Shown piece after piece: positions 1-6,412 of a stretch of DNA of 11,862 nt (position 1 is its first letter; the number at the start of each line of letters is the position of its first letter). This DNA is from Ruminococcaceae bacterium UBA3710 (lineage in GTDB: Bacteria > Bacillota > Clostridia > Oscillospirales > Acutalibacteraceae): assembly GCA_002371985.1 (NCBI GenBank), contig DFHZ01000056.1, positions 1 to 11,862 on the forward strand, in the 5' to 3' direction. Below the pieces are notes generated by a model, which saw nothing but the letters and a program-made list of their open reading frames with translations, searched no databases and had not been told where the DNA came from. The position numbers and the translations under genes were made by a program.

Positions 1-871
1 GAGGAGATACGGTCATCAGCCAAACTTTGTTCTGAATGCTTTTTTTGTTTACGCCCGTTTTAAGGGTGGCAGGTATATCTTCGCTCTTGACTATGGCACA
101 GTCAACACTGCCCTTTTCAAAAAACTCGTCGGGTTTTTGGTCTTTCTTGTTTGATATGAAAACGGCGGCATTTTGGGCTGAAAAATCGCCGTTATATTTT
201 TCGTTTCTATATAGTCTTATACCAAAATCGTCAGGGTTCCATTTTTTAAGGACATACGAACCGTTACCCATAACGCAGTCGGCTTTAAGTCCGTATTGTC
301 CTACGGTGCCTTTAAAAAACTGCTCGTTGCAGGGCATACAAACAGAGGTTGTAAGTGTGTCTAAAAAGTATTCGTCCCGTGTTTCAAGGGTTATTTTAAG
401 CACATTTTCCGTAGTCGCTTCAACCCCTAAATTTGAGGGGTCAAGGCGACCTGACAATATTTCTCTTGCGTTTTTTATACATAGTAATCGGTCGGAAAAT
501 GTTGCTTTGACATTAGGAGTTACCGCCCGTCTGAAACCGAAAACGAAATCGCCTGCGGTAAGTTTTGTGCCGTCGCACCAAGTCGCATTCTCCCGCAAGT
601 TGAAAGTAAGGCTTAAACCGTCGTCAGAATAAGAACTGCAAACACCGTTTACAATTTCGCCCTTTTCATTCTTTCGCAGTAGACCCTCAAATATATTCCG
701 TACGATTAAAAGTTCCTCATCGGTTGAGGCGGTTTGAGGGTCCAATGATGTGGGTCTTGTTTCAATATTTAAATAGACATAGTTTTTTGAATAATCTTTT
801 CCGCAACCGCAAAACGATATTGAAAAAACCGCACATAAAACTATTAAAGATATAAATCTTTTGAGTTTCAT
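1..871 (-). CDS. oligopeptide-binding lipoprotein of an ABC transporter (SBP_bac_5/OppA-like), partial
   Basis: Cut by the left edge: 290 codons of the N-terminal part are visible and the reading frame stays open to the edge. The start ATG (869..871) lies 3 bases after the apeA stop, with AGGG 7 to 8 bases upstream. Residues 1-22 form a lipoprotein signal peptide: basic MKLKR, a hydrophobic stretch, then FCGC with Cys23 as the probable lipidated residue. The mature part begins in the manner of the OppA/DppA family: a strand followed by RPTSLDPQTASTDEE, then NIFEGLLRK, and the family hallmark WCDGTKLTAGDFVFGFRRAV (about residues 98-117). Family members sit outside the membrane and hand peptides, or sometimes nickel or sugars, to a permease. 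No permease or ATPase gene is in view; they could lie further left or elsewhere. The peptide ligand is inferred from the family and from the adjacent aminopeptidase gene. Family assignment is firm; substrate is not. Confidence 0.85.
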   Translation of the reverse strand, partial: MKLKRFISLIVLCAVFSISFCGCGKDYSKNYVYLNIETRPTSLDPQTASTDEELLIVRNIFEGLLRKNEKGEIVNGVCSSYSDDGLSLTFNLRENATWCDGTKLTAGDFVFGFRRAVTPNVKATFSDRLLCIKNAREILSGRLDPSNLGVEATTENVLKITLETRDEYFLDTLTTSVCMPCNEQFFKGTVGQYGLKADCVMGNGSYVLKKWNPDDFGIRLYRNEKYNGDFSAQNAAVFISNKKDQKPDEFFEKGSVDCAIVKSEDIPATLKTGVNKKSIQNKVWLMTVSP

Positions 872-874
872 AAA

Positions 875-2269
875 TCAACCCTGCATAAAGGTATACATAG
901 CACGGTAGCACATATATACATCAAACTTTGCTGTAGTTTCAAAGGGAGCGTGCATAGAAAGGACGGGGACACCGAGGTCAACAACATCTATTCCCATATT
1001 GGCGATATAAACGGCAACCGTTCCGCCACCGCCGATATCAACCTTTCCGAGTTCGCCCGTTTGCCAGATAATGCCGTTTTTATCGAGTAAATCTCTTATT
1101 TTTGCCACATATTCCGCCGAAGCATCGCTCGTTCCCGATTTTCCTCTTGCTCCTGTGTATTTTGTTACGACAACGCCGTAGTTAAGCATACTTGCATTTT
1201 TTCTTTCGTGAACATCGCTGAATGTCGGGTCAAGACCGGCATTAACATCGGCAGAAAGACAAGCCGAGTTTCTTATGGCAACACTTGTGTCGCCACCCTG
1301 CATTTTTGTAAGGTCGCCTATAATATGAGCCAAAAAGTCGGATTCAAGCCCCGTATTTCCGCATGAGCCGATTTCTTCCTTGTCAGCAAGTATGGCAAGT
1401 GCAGTTTTCTTCGGGTTTTTAACATTCATAATTGCCGTTAAAGCCGGATAGGCACAAACACGGTCATCCTGACCGTAAGAGCCTATCATAGAACGGTCAA
1501 AACCAATATCGCAGGACTTGAACGCAGGTACCATTTCGAGTTCCGCAGATAGAAAATCCGTTTCGGTTATGCCGTATTTTTCATTTAAAATCTTTAAAAT
1601 GTTGAGTTTTACAAGTTCACTGCCTTCGTCATCCTTAAAGGGTCTGCTTCCGATTAAAACATTGAGTTCTTCGCCCTTAATTCCTTCGGCTAATGTGCGT
1701 TTTGACTGCTCGCTTGCAAGGTGTGGCAAAAGGTCGTTTACAACAAATTTCGGGTCGTTTTCGTCCTCGCCGATATTAACATCTATTACACTTCCGTCTT
1801 TGAGTGCAAAAACACCGTGGAGAGAAAGCGGTGTGGTCGGCCACTGATATTTTTTAATTCCGCCGTAGTAGTGGGTTTTGAAAAGACCGAGTTCGATTTC
1901 CTCGTATAACGGGTTCGGTTTAAGGTCAAGTCGGGGAGAATCTATATGAGCGGCAGTAATGTTTATACCGCTTTCGCAAGGCTCTTCGCCAATAACGGCG
2001 AATGCTACCGTCTTACCTCTGTTGTTAAAGTAAATCTTATCTCCGCTTTTGTAACTCTTTGACCTGTCAAAGGGGGTAAAACCGTTCTTTTCGGCAAGGG
2101 CAACGGCTGTTTTTACAGCCTCTCTTTCGGTTTTTGCCGAGTTTAAAAATGATTTATAACCTTCGCAGTAATCGTTTGCTTTGGTTATTTCCTCTTCACT
2201 TGCCGTAAGAAGACCGTTTTTCCTTTTTAAAAACAGTTTTTCCTTAAGTTCTTTTGTTAAATCAGACAT
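875..2269 (-). CDS. apeA: M18 family zinc aminopeptidase
   Basis: A 464-residue cytosolic aminopeptidase of peptidase family M18, which removes N-terminal residues (often acidic or neutral) from peptides using two metal ions. Visible metal-site motifs are AAHIDSPRLD (His108, Asp110), GQDDR (Asp268/Asp269), ADKEEIG (Glu298 and Glu299, catalytic base and ligand), SADVNAGLDP (Asp341) and SMHAPFE (His440). All are intact and the length fits the longer apeA ('aminopeptidase 1') branch. The GGGGTVAVY segment near residue 413 belongs to the active-site half of the fold. The start is supported by GGAGG 8 bases upstream, which is encoded by the final Glu codons of coaE; the gap to coaE is only 3 bases. 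Being next to a peptide-binding lipoprotein gene suggests a role in using imported peptides, but this is inference. Exact residue preference cannot be read from the sequence. Confidence 0.93.
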   Translation of the reverse strand: MSDLTKELKEKLFLKRKNGLLTASEEEITKANDYCEGYKSFLNSAKTEREAVKTAVALAEKNGFTPFDRSKSYKSGDKIYFNNRGKTVAFAVIGEEPCESGINITAAHIDSPRLDLKPNPLYEEIELGLFKTHYYGGIKKYQWPTTPLSLHGVFALKDGSVIDVNIGEDENDPKFVVNDLLPHLASEQSKRTLAEGIKGEELNVLIGSRPFKDDEGSELVKLNILKILNEKYGITETDFLSAELEMVPAFKSCDIGFDRSMIGSYGQDDRVCAYPALTAIMNVKNPKKTALAILADKEEIGSCGNTGLESDFLAHIIGDLTKMQGGDTSVAIRNSACLSADVNAGLDPTFSDVHERKNASMLNYGVVVTKYTGARGKSGTSDASAEYVAKIRDLLDKNGIIWQTGELGKVDIGGGGTVAVYIANMGIDVVDLGVPVLSMHAPFETTAKFDVYMCYRAMYTFMQG

Positions 2270-2272
2270 ATT

Positions 2273-2866
2273 TTATTCCTCCGTATCGGTATATAATTTA
2301 AGTATTTCTGAAATTTTGTTTGTATATTCCGCAAGATTGCCGTCATTGTAAATAATGTGGTCTGCCTTTGCTTTATAAAATTCGTCGGGCTTTCCTGCGT
2401 TCATTCTGATAAGTGCATCGCTTGTTTGTATTTTGTCCCTTGCAATAATCCTCCCAAGTCTTATTTCTTTAGAAGCCAAAATCGCAATGGTTGTGTCGCA
2501 AATACTGTCAAGTCCGCTCTCAAAAAGGGTTGGAGCATCAAGCAAAATGGTCTTTTTATCGGTGATTTCTCCCTTTATAAGTTCCGTAATAAAGGGAAAA
2601 ATAGTTTCGTTTAACAGGTTTGTATTTTCCCTTGACGAAAAGGCTCTTCGTGCTAATTCACGGCGGTTAAGAGTGCCGTCCTTTTTAAGTATTCCCGAAG
2701 AAAAGGCATTTACAAGAGCATTTAGCCCCGGCGTCCCTTTTTTTACGGCTTTACGGGCGATTTTGTCGCAGTCTATAACTTTTATGTTTTTGATGTTTCC
2801 TGCTACCAGACAAGCATAACTTTTCCCCGACCCCGTAGGACCTGTAAGACCGATTATTTTGTTCAT
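2273..2866 (-). CDS. coaE: dephospho-CoA kinase
   Basis: Phosphorylates the 3'-OH of dephospho-CoA with ATP, the last step of coenzyme A synthesis, in the cytosol. The protein has 197 residues, normal for the family. Visible features are the N-terminal P-loop GPTGSGKS (residues 9-16), VIDCDKIAR (Asp32/Asp34, substrate side), LNRREL (about 66-71), LDAPTLFESGL (about 109-119), and the lid and C-terminal part with Arg139, Arg143 and KADHIIYNDG. Two positions usually conserved look altered: the LxxxxHP motif reads LNETIFPF (His to Phe), and the Gln of RIxxQ is replaced in RMNAGKP. The start ATG overlaps the sua5 stop (ATGA), and AAGGTGA lies 8 bases upstream inside sua5. The P-loop recalls MiaA, but the DxD and the DAPTLFESG motif support CoaE. 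Confident of family; the effect of the substitutions is unknown. Confidence 0.9.
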   Translation of the reverse strand: MNKIIGLTGPTGSGKSYACLVAGNIKNIKVIDCDKIARKAVKKGTPGLNALVNAFSSGILKKDGTLNRRELARRAFSSRENTNLLNETIFPFITELIKGEITDKKTILLDAPTLFESGLDSICDTTIAILASKEIRLGRIIARDKIQTSDALIRMNAGKPDEFYKAKADHIIYNDGNLAEYTNKISEILKLYTDTEE

Positions 2867-3885
2867 AGTTTTATCACCTTATATGCTGCGGCACGGATAA
2901 GCCTGTTATATACTGCAAGACCCACACCGCTTTTTGACGGTGCGTGTATGTAAACCGAGGTTGCATTCTCGTTGTCAACATCCCTTAGTGCCGAAAAAAC
3001 ATTTTTTGCAAGGGTGGATTCGTCGGACTTTGTGCCGTATACCATATATTTTGTTGATATAAATTCCTCGTCTTCGCTAAAACAAAGGGCAAGGGAGTTT
3101 TCTTTGCCGTTTACAAATTCGGCAAAGTCCTTTGAAGAGCCTTCTACCAAAAAAGCCTCTGTCTTGGGCGAATAATGCTTGTATTTCATACCCGGCGAAG
3201 ATACTTTTGCATTTTTTTCGGGCTCGGCAAAAACCGCCTTGTCAACCTCAATGTCGGGCAAAACCTCTTTCAGTTGTTCGAGGGTTATTGCACCCGGTCG
3301 AAGCAGTCGGGGTTTTTCGCCGAAAAGCGATACAACGGTTGACTCTACACCTACAAGGCAGTCATTTCCGCAGACAACCGCATCTATTTTGCCGTCTAAA
3401 TCGTTTAAAACATGGGTGTATGTTGTAGGGCTCGGCATTCCCGATGTGTTGGCAGACGGAGCGGCAAGCGGAAGTCCCGAACATTCAATTATATCCCTTA
3501 TCGACTGTTCGCTCGGCATTCTTATTGCAACTGTATCAAGTCCGCCGCAGACACTTTCTGCCACTAAATCGGTTCGCTTTAAAACCATAGTAAAAGGTCC
3601 CGGCCAAAAAGCCTTGGCACACTTTATTGCCGTATCCGGTATTTCTCTTGCTACTTTTCTAAGCATATCCATACCGCTTATGTGAACAATAAGCGGATTA
3701 TCCTGCGGTCTGCCTTTAGCCTTGAACACATTTTTTATTGCATTATCGTCAAGTGCCGAAGCGGCAAGACCGTAAACAGTTTCGGTAGGTACGGCAACTA
3801 TTCCGCCCGACTTTAGTATATCACTTGCAATCTTTATGTTTTTATCATAATCGCCCGAAATAATATCGAGCCTTAAAGTCTTCAT
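2863..3885 (-). CDS. sua5: L-threonylcarbamoyladenylate synthase (Sua5/YrdC/YwlC type)
   Basis: Makes threonylcarbamoyl-AMP from threonine, bicarbonate and ATP, the first step of the t6A modification at position 37 of tRNAs reading ANN codons. The protein has 340 residues, so it is the two-domain Sua5 form rather than short TsaC. Residues about 15-200 are the YrdC domain: GGIVAVPTETVYGLAA (28-43), KAKGRPQDNPLIVHI (55-69), FWPGPFTMVL, IRMPS, APSANTSG (Ser144, Asn146) and VGVESTVVS. The linker SSPGMKYKHYSP (229-240), typical of Sua5, leads into a C-terminal Sua5 domain (about 241-340). It starts 14 bases after prfA; the prfA stop is embedded in the sequence TAGGGAAG, which may act as its ribosome site, although the 11-base spacing is long. 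Its 3' end overlaps coaE by 4 bases. The TsaB/TsaD/TsaE partners are not in the window. Confidence 0.95.
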   Translation of the reverse strand: MKTLRLDIISGDYDKNIKIASDILKSGGIVAVPTETVYGLAASALDDNAIKNVFKAKGRPQDNPLIVHISGMDMLRKVAREIPDTAIKCAKAFWPGPFTMVLKRTDLVAESVCGGLDTVAIRMPSEQSIRDIIECSGLPLAAPSANTSGMPSPTTYTHVLNDLDGKIDAVVCGNDCLVGVESTVVSLFGEKPRLLRPGAITLEQLKEVLPDIEVDKAVFAEPEKNAKVSSPGMKYKHYSPKTEAFLVEGSSKDFAEFVNGKENSLALCFSEDEEFISTKYMVYGTKSDESTLAKNVFSALRDVDNENATSVYIHAPSKSGVGLAVYNRLIRAAAYKVIKL

Positions 3886-3899
3886 TCTTAAAAACTTCC

Positions 3900-4973
3900 C
3901 TAATTATATTGTTCTTTAAGTGCTTCGGCTCTGTAATGAGTGATAAGGGCATCAATTATCTCGTCAATATCGCCGTCCATAATCGACTCGATTTTGTAAA
4001 GGGTTAGCCCTATTCTGTGGTCGGTAACTCTGCCTTGCGGGAAATTGTATGTCCTTATGCGTTCGCTTCGGTCGCCCGTGCCGACCTGACTTTTACGGTC
4101 GGATGCAATAGCATCGTCATGTTCTTTCTTTGCGGCATCGAAAAGTCTTGCTTTAAGAACACGGAGTGCTTTATCCTTGTTTTTAAATTGGCTTCGCTCG
4201 TCCTGACATTCTACGACTGTGCCTGTCGGAATATGAGTAATTCTGATTGCAGAAGAGGTTTTGTTTATGTGCTGACCTCCGGCACCCGACGAACGGAATG
4301 TATCGATTTTAAGGTCGGCAGGGTTAATATCAACCTCAACATCGTCTGCTTCCGGCAAAACGGCAACCGTTACGGTTGATGTATGCACTCTGCCTTGCGT
4401 TTCGGTATCGGGGACACGCTGAACTCTATGAACTCCGCTCTCGTATTTAAAACGGGAATAAGCACCCTGACCCTCAATCATAAAGGAAATTTCCTTGTAT
4501 CCGCCGAGTTCGGTTTCGTTTACATTGGTTATGTCAACCGAAAAATTATGTGCCGCCGCATACATAGAATACATACGAAACAGCGAAGCCGCAAAAAGTG
4601 CCGACTCTTCGCCGCCTGCACCGGCTCTTATTTCAATTATAACATTCTTTGAGTCGTTCGGGTCTTTTGGTAAAAGCAATATTTTAAGTTCGTCATTTGT
4701 TTCTTCAATACGCTTTTTTGCGTCCTTTAATTCCTCTTCGGCAAGGTCTTTGAAATCTTTGTCGGCATCGGGGGAGCCGATAATTTCCAAAGCCTCTTTT
4801 TCGTCTTCAAGAGCCTTTTTATATTCACGGAATTTTTCGACTATCGGATAAATTTCGCTATGCTCTTTCATAAGTTTTGTAAATGTTGCGGTATCGTTTA
4901 TCGTTTCGGGTCTTGTAAGTTCAATACTTATCTGTTCAAAACGGTTTTCAACCGCCGAAAGTTTATCTATCAT
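3900..4973 (-). CDS. prfA: peptide chain release factor 1 (RF1)
   Basis: Terminates translation at UAA and UAG by reading the stop codon in the ribosomal A site and triggering peptidyl-tRNA hydrolysis. The protein has 357 residues, typical of bacterial RF1. The N-terminal helical domain (about 1-100) is followed by the PCRF region with [11 protein letters not shown] (about 118-128). The stop-codon motif is PxT, here PDT (188-190) within [17 protein letters not shown]; this marks RF1, since RF2 would have SPF. The catalytic GGQ is residues 232-234 in [15 protein letters not shown]. The C-terminal [18 protein letters not shown] is canonical. The start is fixed by GGGAG 8 bases upstream and by the ATGA overlap with the DUF951 stop. 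The usual neighbour prmC, whose product methylates the GGQ glutamine, is not in this operon; sua5 follows directly. Confidence 0.97.
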   Translation of the reverse strand: MIDKLSAVENRFEQISIELTRPETINDTATFTKLMKEHSEIYPIVEKFREYKKALEDEKEALEIIGSPDADKDFKDLAEEELKDAKKRIEETNDELKILLLPKDPNDSKNVIIEIRAGAGGEESALFAASLFRMYSMYAAAHNFSVDITNVNETELGGYKEISFMIEGQGAYSRFKYESGVHRVQRVPDTETQGRVHTSTVTVAVLPEADDVEVDINPADLKIDTFRSSGAGGQHINKTSSAIRITHIPTGTVVECQDERSQFKNKDKALRVLKARLFDAAKKEHDDAIASDRKSQVGTGDRSERIRTYNFPQGRVTDHRIGLTLYKIESIMDGDIDEIIDALITHYRAEALKEQYN

Positions 4974-5161
4974 ATATTTTCTCCCGGTTTAATTATCCTT
5001 TTAACGCCTTTTTCTGCCTTTTTTCGGGGTATCATAATTTCATGACCGCATTTATCACAAACCAAACGAAAGTCCATACCTATTCGTGTAACCGAAAAGA
5101 TATTGTTTCCGCAAGGATGGTTTTTTCGCATAAGCAGTTTATCTCCGACTGAAATATCCAT
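4970..5161 (-). CDS. DUF951 family small protein (YyzM-like), function unknown
   Basis: A 63-residue basic protein matching the DUF951 pattern: [18 protein letters not shown], then [24 protein letters not shown] and a Lys-rich tail. Cys17 (in HPCG), Cys35 and Cys38 (CDKC), with His15 or His40, could bind one zinc ion; this is inference from spacing. No signal peptide or membrane segment is present. An in-frame ATG 21 bases upstream (5182) would give 70 residues, but it has no ribosome site and would leave a leader of only about 9 bases from the predicted promoter. The chosen ATG has GGTGA 4 bases upstream, which is modest. It is the first gene of the operon and its stop overlaps the prfA start (ATGA). 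DUF951 is widespread in Bacillota; I know of no established function. An RNA- or ribosome-related role is a guess from position alone. Confidence 0.85.
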   Translation of the reverse strand: MDISVGDKLLMRKNHPCGNNIFSVTRIGMDFRLVCDKCGHEIMIPRKKAEKGVKRIIKPGENI

Positions 5162-5197
5162 AAAATCACCAAAAATAAGCATAATAATCTAAATTAT

Positions 5198-5226
5198 AGT
5201 ATAATATAAATCAAAAATAAAAGCAA
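5198..5226 (-). promoter_or_regulatory. predicted sigma-A promoter of the DUF951-prfA-sua5-coaE-apeA operon
   Basis: On the minus strand a -35 box TTGCTT (5221..5226), a 17-base spacer and a -10 box TATACT (5198..5203) fit the housekeeping consensus. The start of transcription would be near 5191, giving a leader of about 30 bases before the DUF951 ATG. A perfect TATAAT at 5193..5198 is an alternative -10 box, but it has no -35 at proper spacing. The area is very A/T-rich, so chance matches are possible. Confidence 0.55.
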
Positions 5227-5233
5227 TAATTTC

Positions 5234-5262
5234 TTGAATATATTGCGGTAAGATGTTAAAAT
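5234..5262 (+). promoter_or_regulatory. predicted sigma-A promoter with extended -10 for the nuclease/ATPase operon
   Basis: The -35 box TTGAAT (5234..5239) is followed by a 17-base spacer and -10 box TAAAAT (5257..5262), preceded by TGT, an extended -10 element. The start of transcription would be near 5269, about 28 bases before the ATG. No LexA-type palindrome such as GAAC-N4-GTTC was seen here, so SOS control is not indicated. Its -35 box is 7 bases from the -35 box of the divergent promoter. Confidence 0.6.
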
Positions 5263-5296
5263 CAAAAAGAAGGTTTTAAAAATAGGGGGAAGCGGT

Positions 5297-6412
5297 ATGG
5301 CGGTAAAGATACTCCACATGGCGGATTTACATATAGGTGCAAACGAATCTTTTTTAGGCGAAAGGGCGGTTTCAAGAAGACTTGAAGCACTGCTTACCTT
5401 TGAAAAAGCCGTAGATTTGGCAAAAGAGGAAAGAGTTCAACTTTTTTTAATAGCCGGAGATTTGCTTGATTCAAACAGAATAGAAAATTCGTTTGTCGAA
5501 AGAGTTTTAGATAAAATTTCTACGGCTAATGAAATTAAATTCGTATTAAGTCTCGGAAATCATGACCCGTTTAATACCGATTCGCCCTTTTCAAGGGCAA
5601 AAATTCCCGAAAATTTATATGTTATGCCGACAAAAGACACTTGTATAGAGCCTTTTGAGGGTGTTAAAGTTTACGGCAGGTCTTTTAGCGAAAGCCTTCA
5701 AAAAGGCGAGGACCGTTTTTCGGTTCCTGCCGATGAAAACACGGTCAATATTATGTGTATTCACGGTTGTTTCGGCATTTCGGGCGAATATAATCCGATA
5801 AGCGACAATTTTGTTTTGACAAGCGGAATGGACTATATCGCATTAGGGCACATTCATAAGCGAAGCGAACCTCAAAAACTCGGAAATACCTATATCGCAT
5901 ACAGCGGTTGTACCGAGGGGCTCGGATTTGACGAACTCGGCGAAAAGGGTGTTTATATTGGAAATATTGATAAAAACCTTTGTGATATAACATTTGTGCC
6001 TATTCAAAGAAGAATGCATATTGTCGAGAGAATTGATGTAACAAACCTTGAAAGCGAGACTGAGATTTTTGATAAAACATTACTCTTTTTAAAGGAAAAA
6101 TACGGCGAGAATTTTGCCGATAATCTTTATAAAATCGTTTTAACAGGCGAAATCCCCGAAACACTCGACATAGACAAAAACGAAATTGCCGAAAGGCTTA
6201 AAAGCGTAACATATTTTGCTAAAGTATATGACGAAACAAGCATTAAATTTGACCTGCAAAAAATCAAAAACGAGGTAACACTGCGGGGAATATTCGTAAA
6301 AAATATGCTCCAAAAAATTGCTTCCGATAAGGAAAATAAAACAATCTACGAAAGAGCATTAAAACTCGGACTGGGGGCATTTGAAAAAGAGGTAAATTTC
6401 GATGAAGATTAG
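5297..6412 (+). CDS. Mre11/SbcD-like metallophosphoesterase, DNA repair exonuclease (YhaO type)
   Basis: A 371-residue calcineurin-like phosphoesterase of the SbcD/Mre11 branch. These proteins use two Mn ions to cut DNA ends and work with a Rad50-like ATPase. All metal motifs are present: ADLHIG (Asp10, His12), GDLLD (Asp55, Asp58), GNHDP (Asn88, His89), IHG (His156) and GHIH (His185, His187). A cap-like C-terminal part (about 235-371) contains helices that would contact the partner ATPase. The length is close to SbcD (about 400) and to Bacillus YhaO. A strong ribosome site, AGGGGGA (5284..5290), lies 6 bases before the ATG. The stop overlaps the next gene by 11 bases, so the two products are probably made together. 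It is called YhaO type because the partner is short and lacks a zinc hook. Substrate specificity cannot be told from sequence. Confidence 0.88.
   Translation: MAVKILHMADLHIGANESFLGERAVSRRLEALLTFEKAVDLAKEERVQLFLIAGDLLDSNRIENSFVERVLDKISTANEIKFVLSLGNHDPFNTDSPFSRAKIPENLYVMPTKDTCIEPFEGVKVYGRSFSESLQKGEDRFSVPADENTVNIMCIHGCFGISGEYNPISDNFVLTSGMDYIALGHIHKRSEPQKLGNTYIAYSGCTEGLGFDELGEKGVYIGNIDKNLCDITFVPIQRRMHIVERIDVTNLESETEIFDKTLLFLKEKYGENFADNLYKIVLTGEIPETLDIDKNEIAERLKSVTYFAKVYDETSIKFDLQKIKNEVTLRGIFVKNMLQKIASDKENKTIYERALKLGLGAFEKEVNFDED

Noticed and set aside
36..632. 198-codon open frame on the plus strand
   Set aside because: It lies antisense to the peptide-binding lipoprotein gene, whose frame carries a clear signal peptide and family motifs. 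The plus-strand translation is Ser/Pro-rich with no recognisable domain and no ribosome site.
3179..3685. 168-codon open frame on the plus strand inside sua5
   Set aside because: Antisense shadow of a well-conserved gene; no domain, no ribosome site, no promoter.
5162..5182. Upstream ATG giving a 70-residue DUF951 protein
   Set aside because: No ribosome site, a leader of only about 9 bases from the predicted start of transcription, and the family pattern begins at MDISVGD.
5183..5296. SOS box or other known operator in the divergent intergenic region
   Set aside because: Looked for GAAC-N4-GTTC-like palindromes and found none; only A/T-rich sequence and promoter-like boxes are visible.
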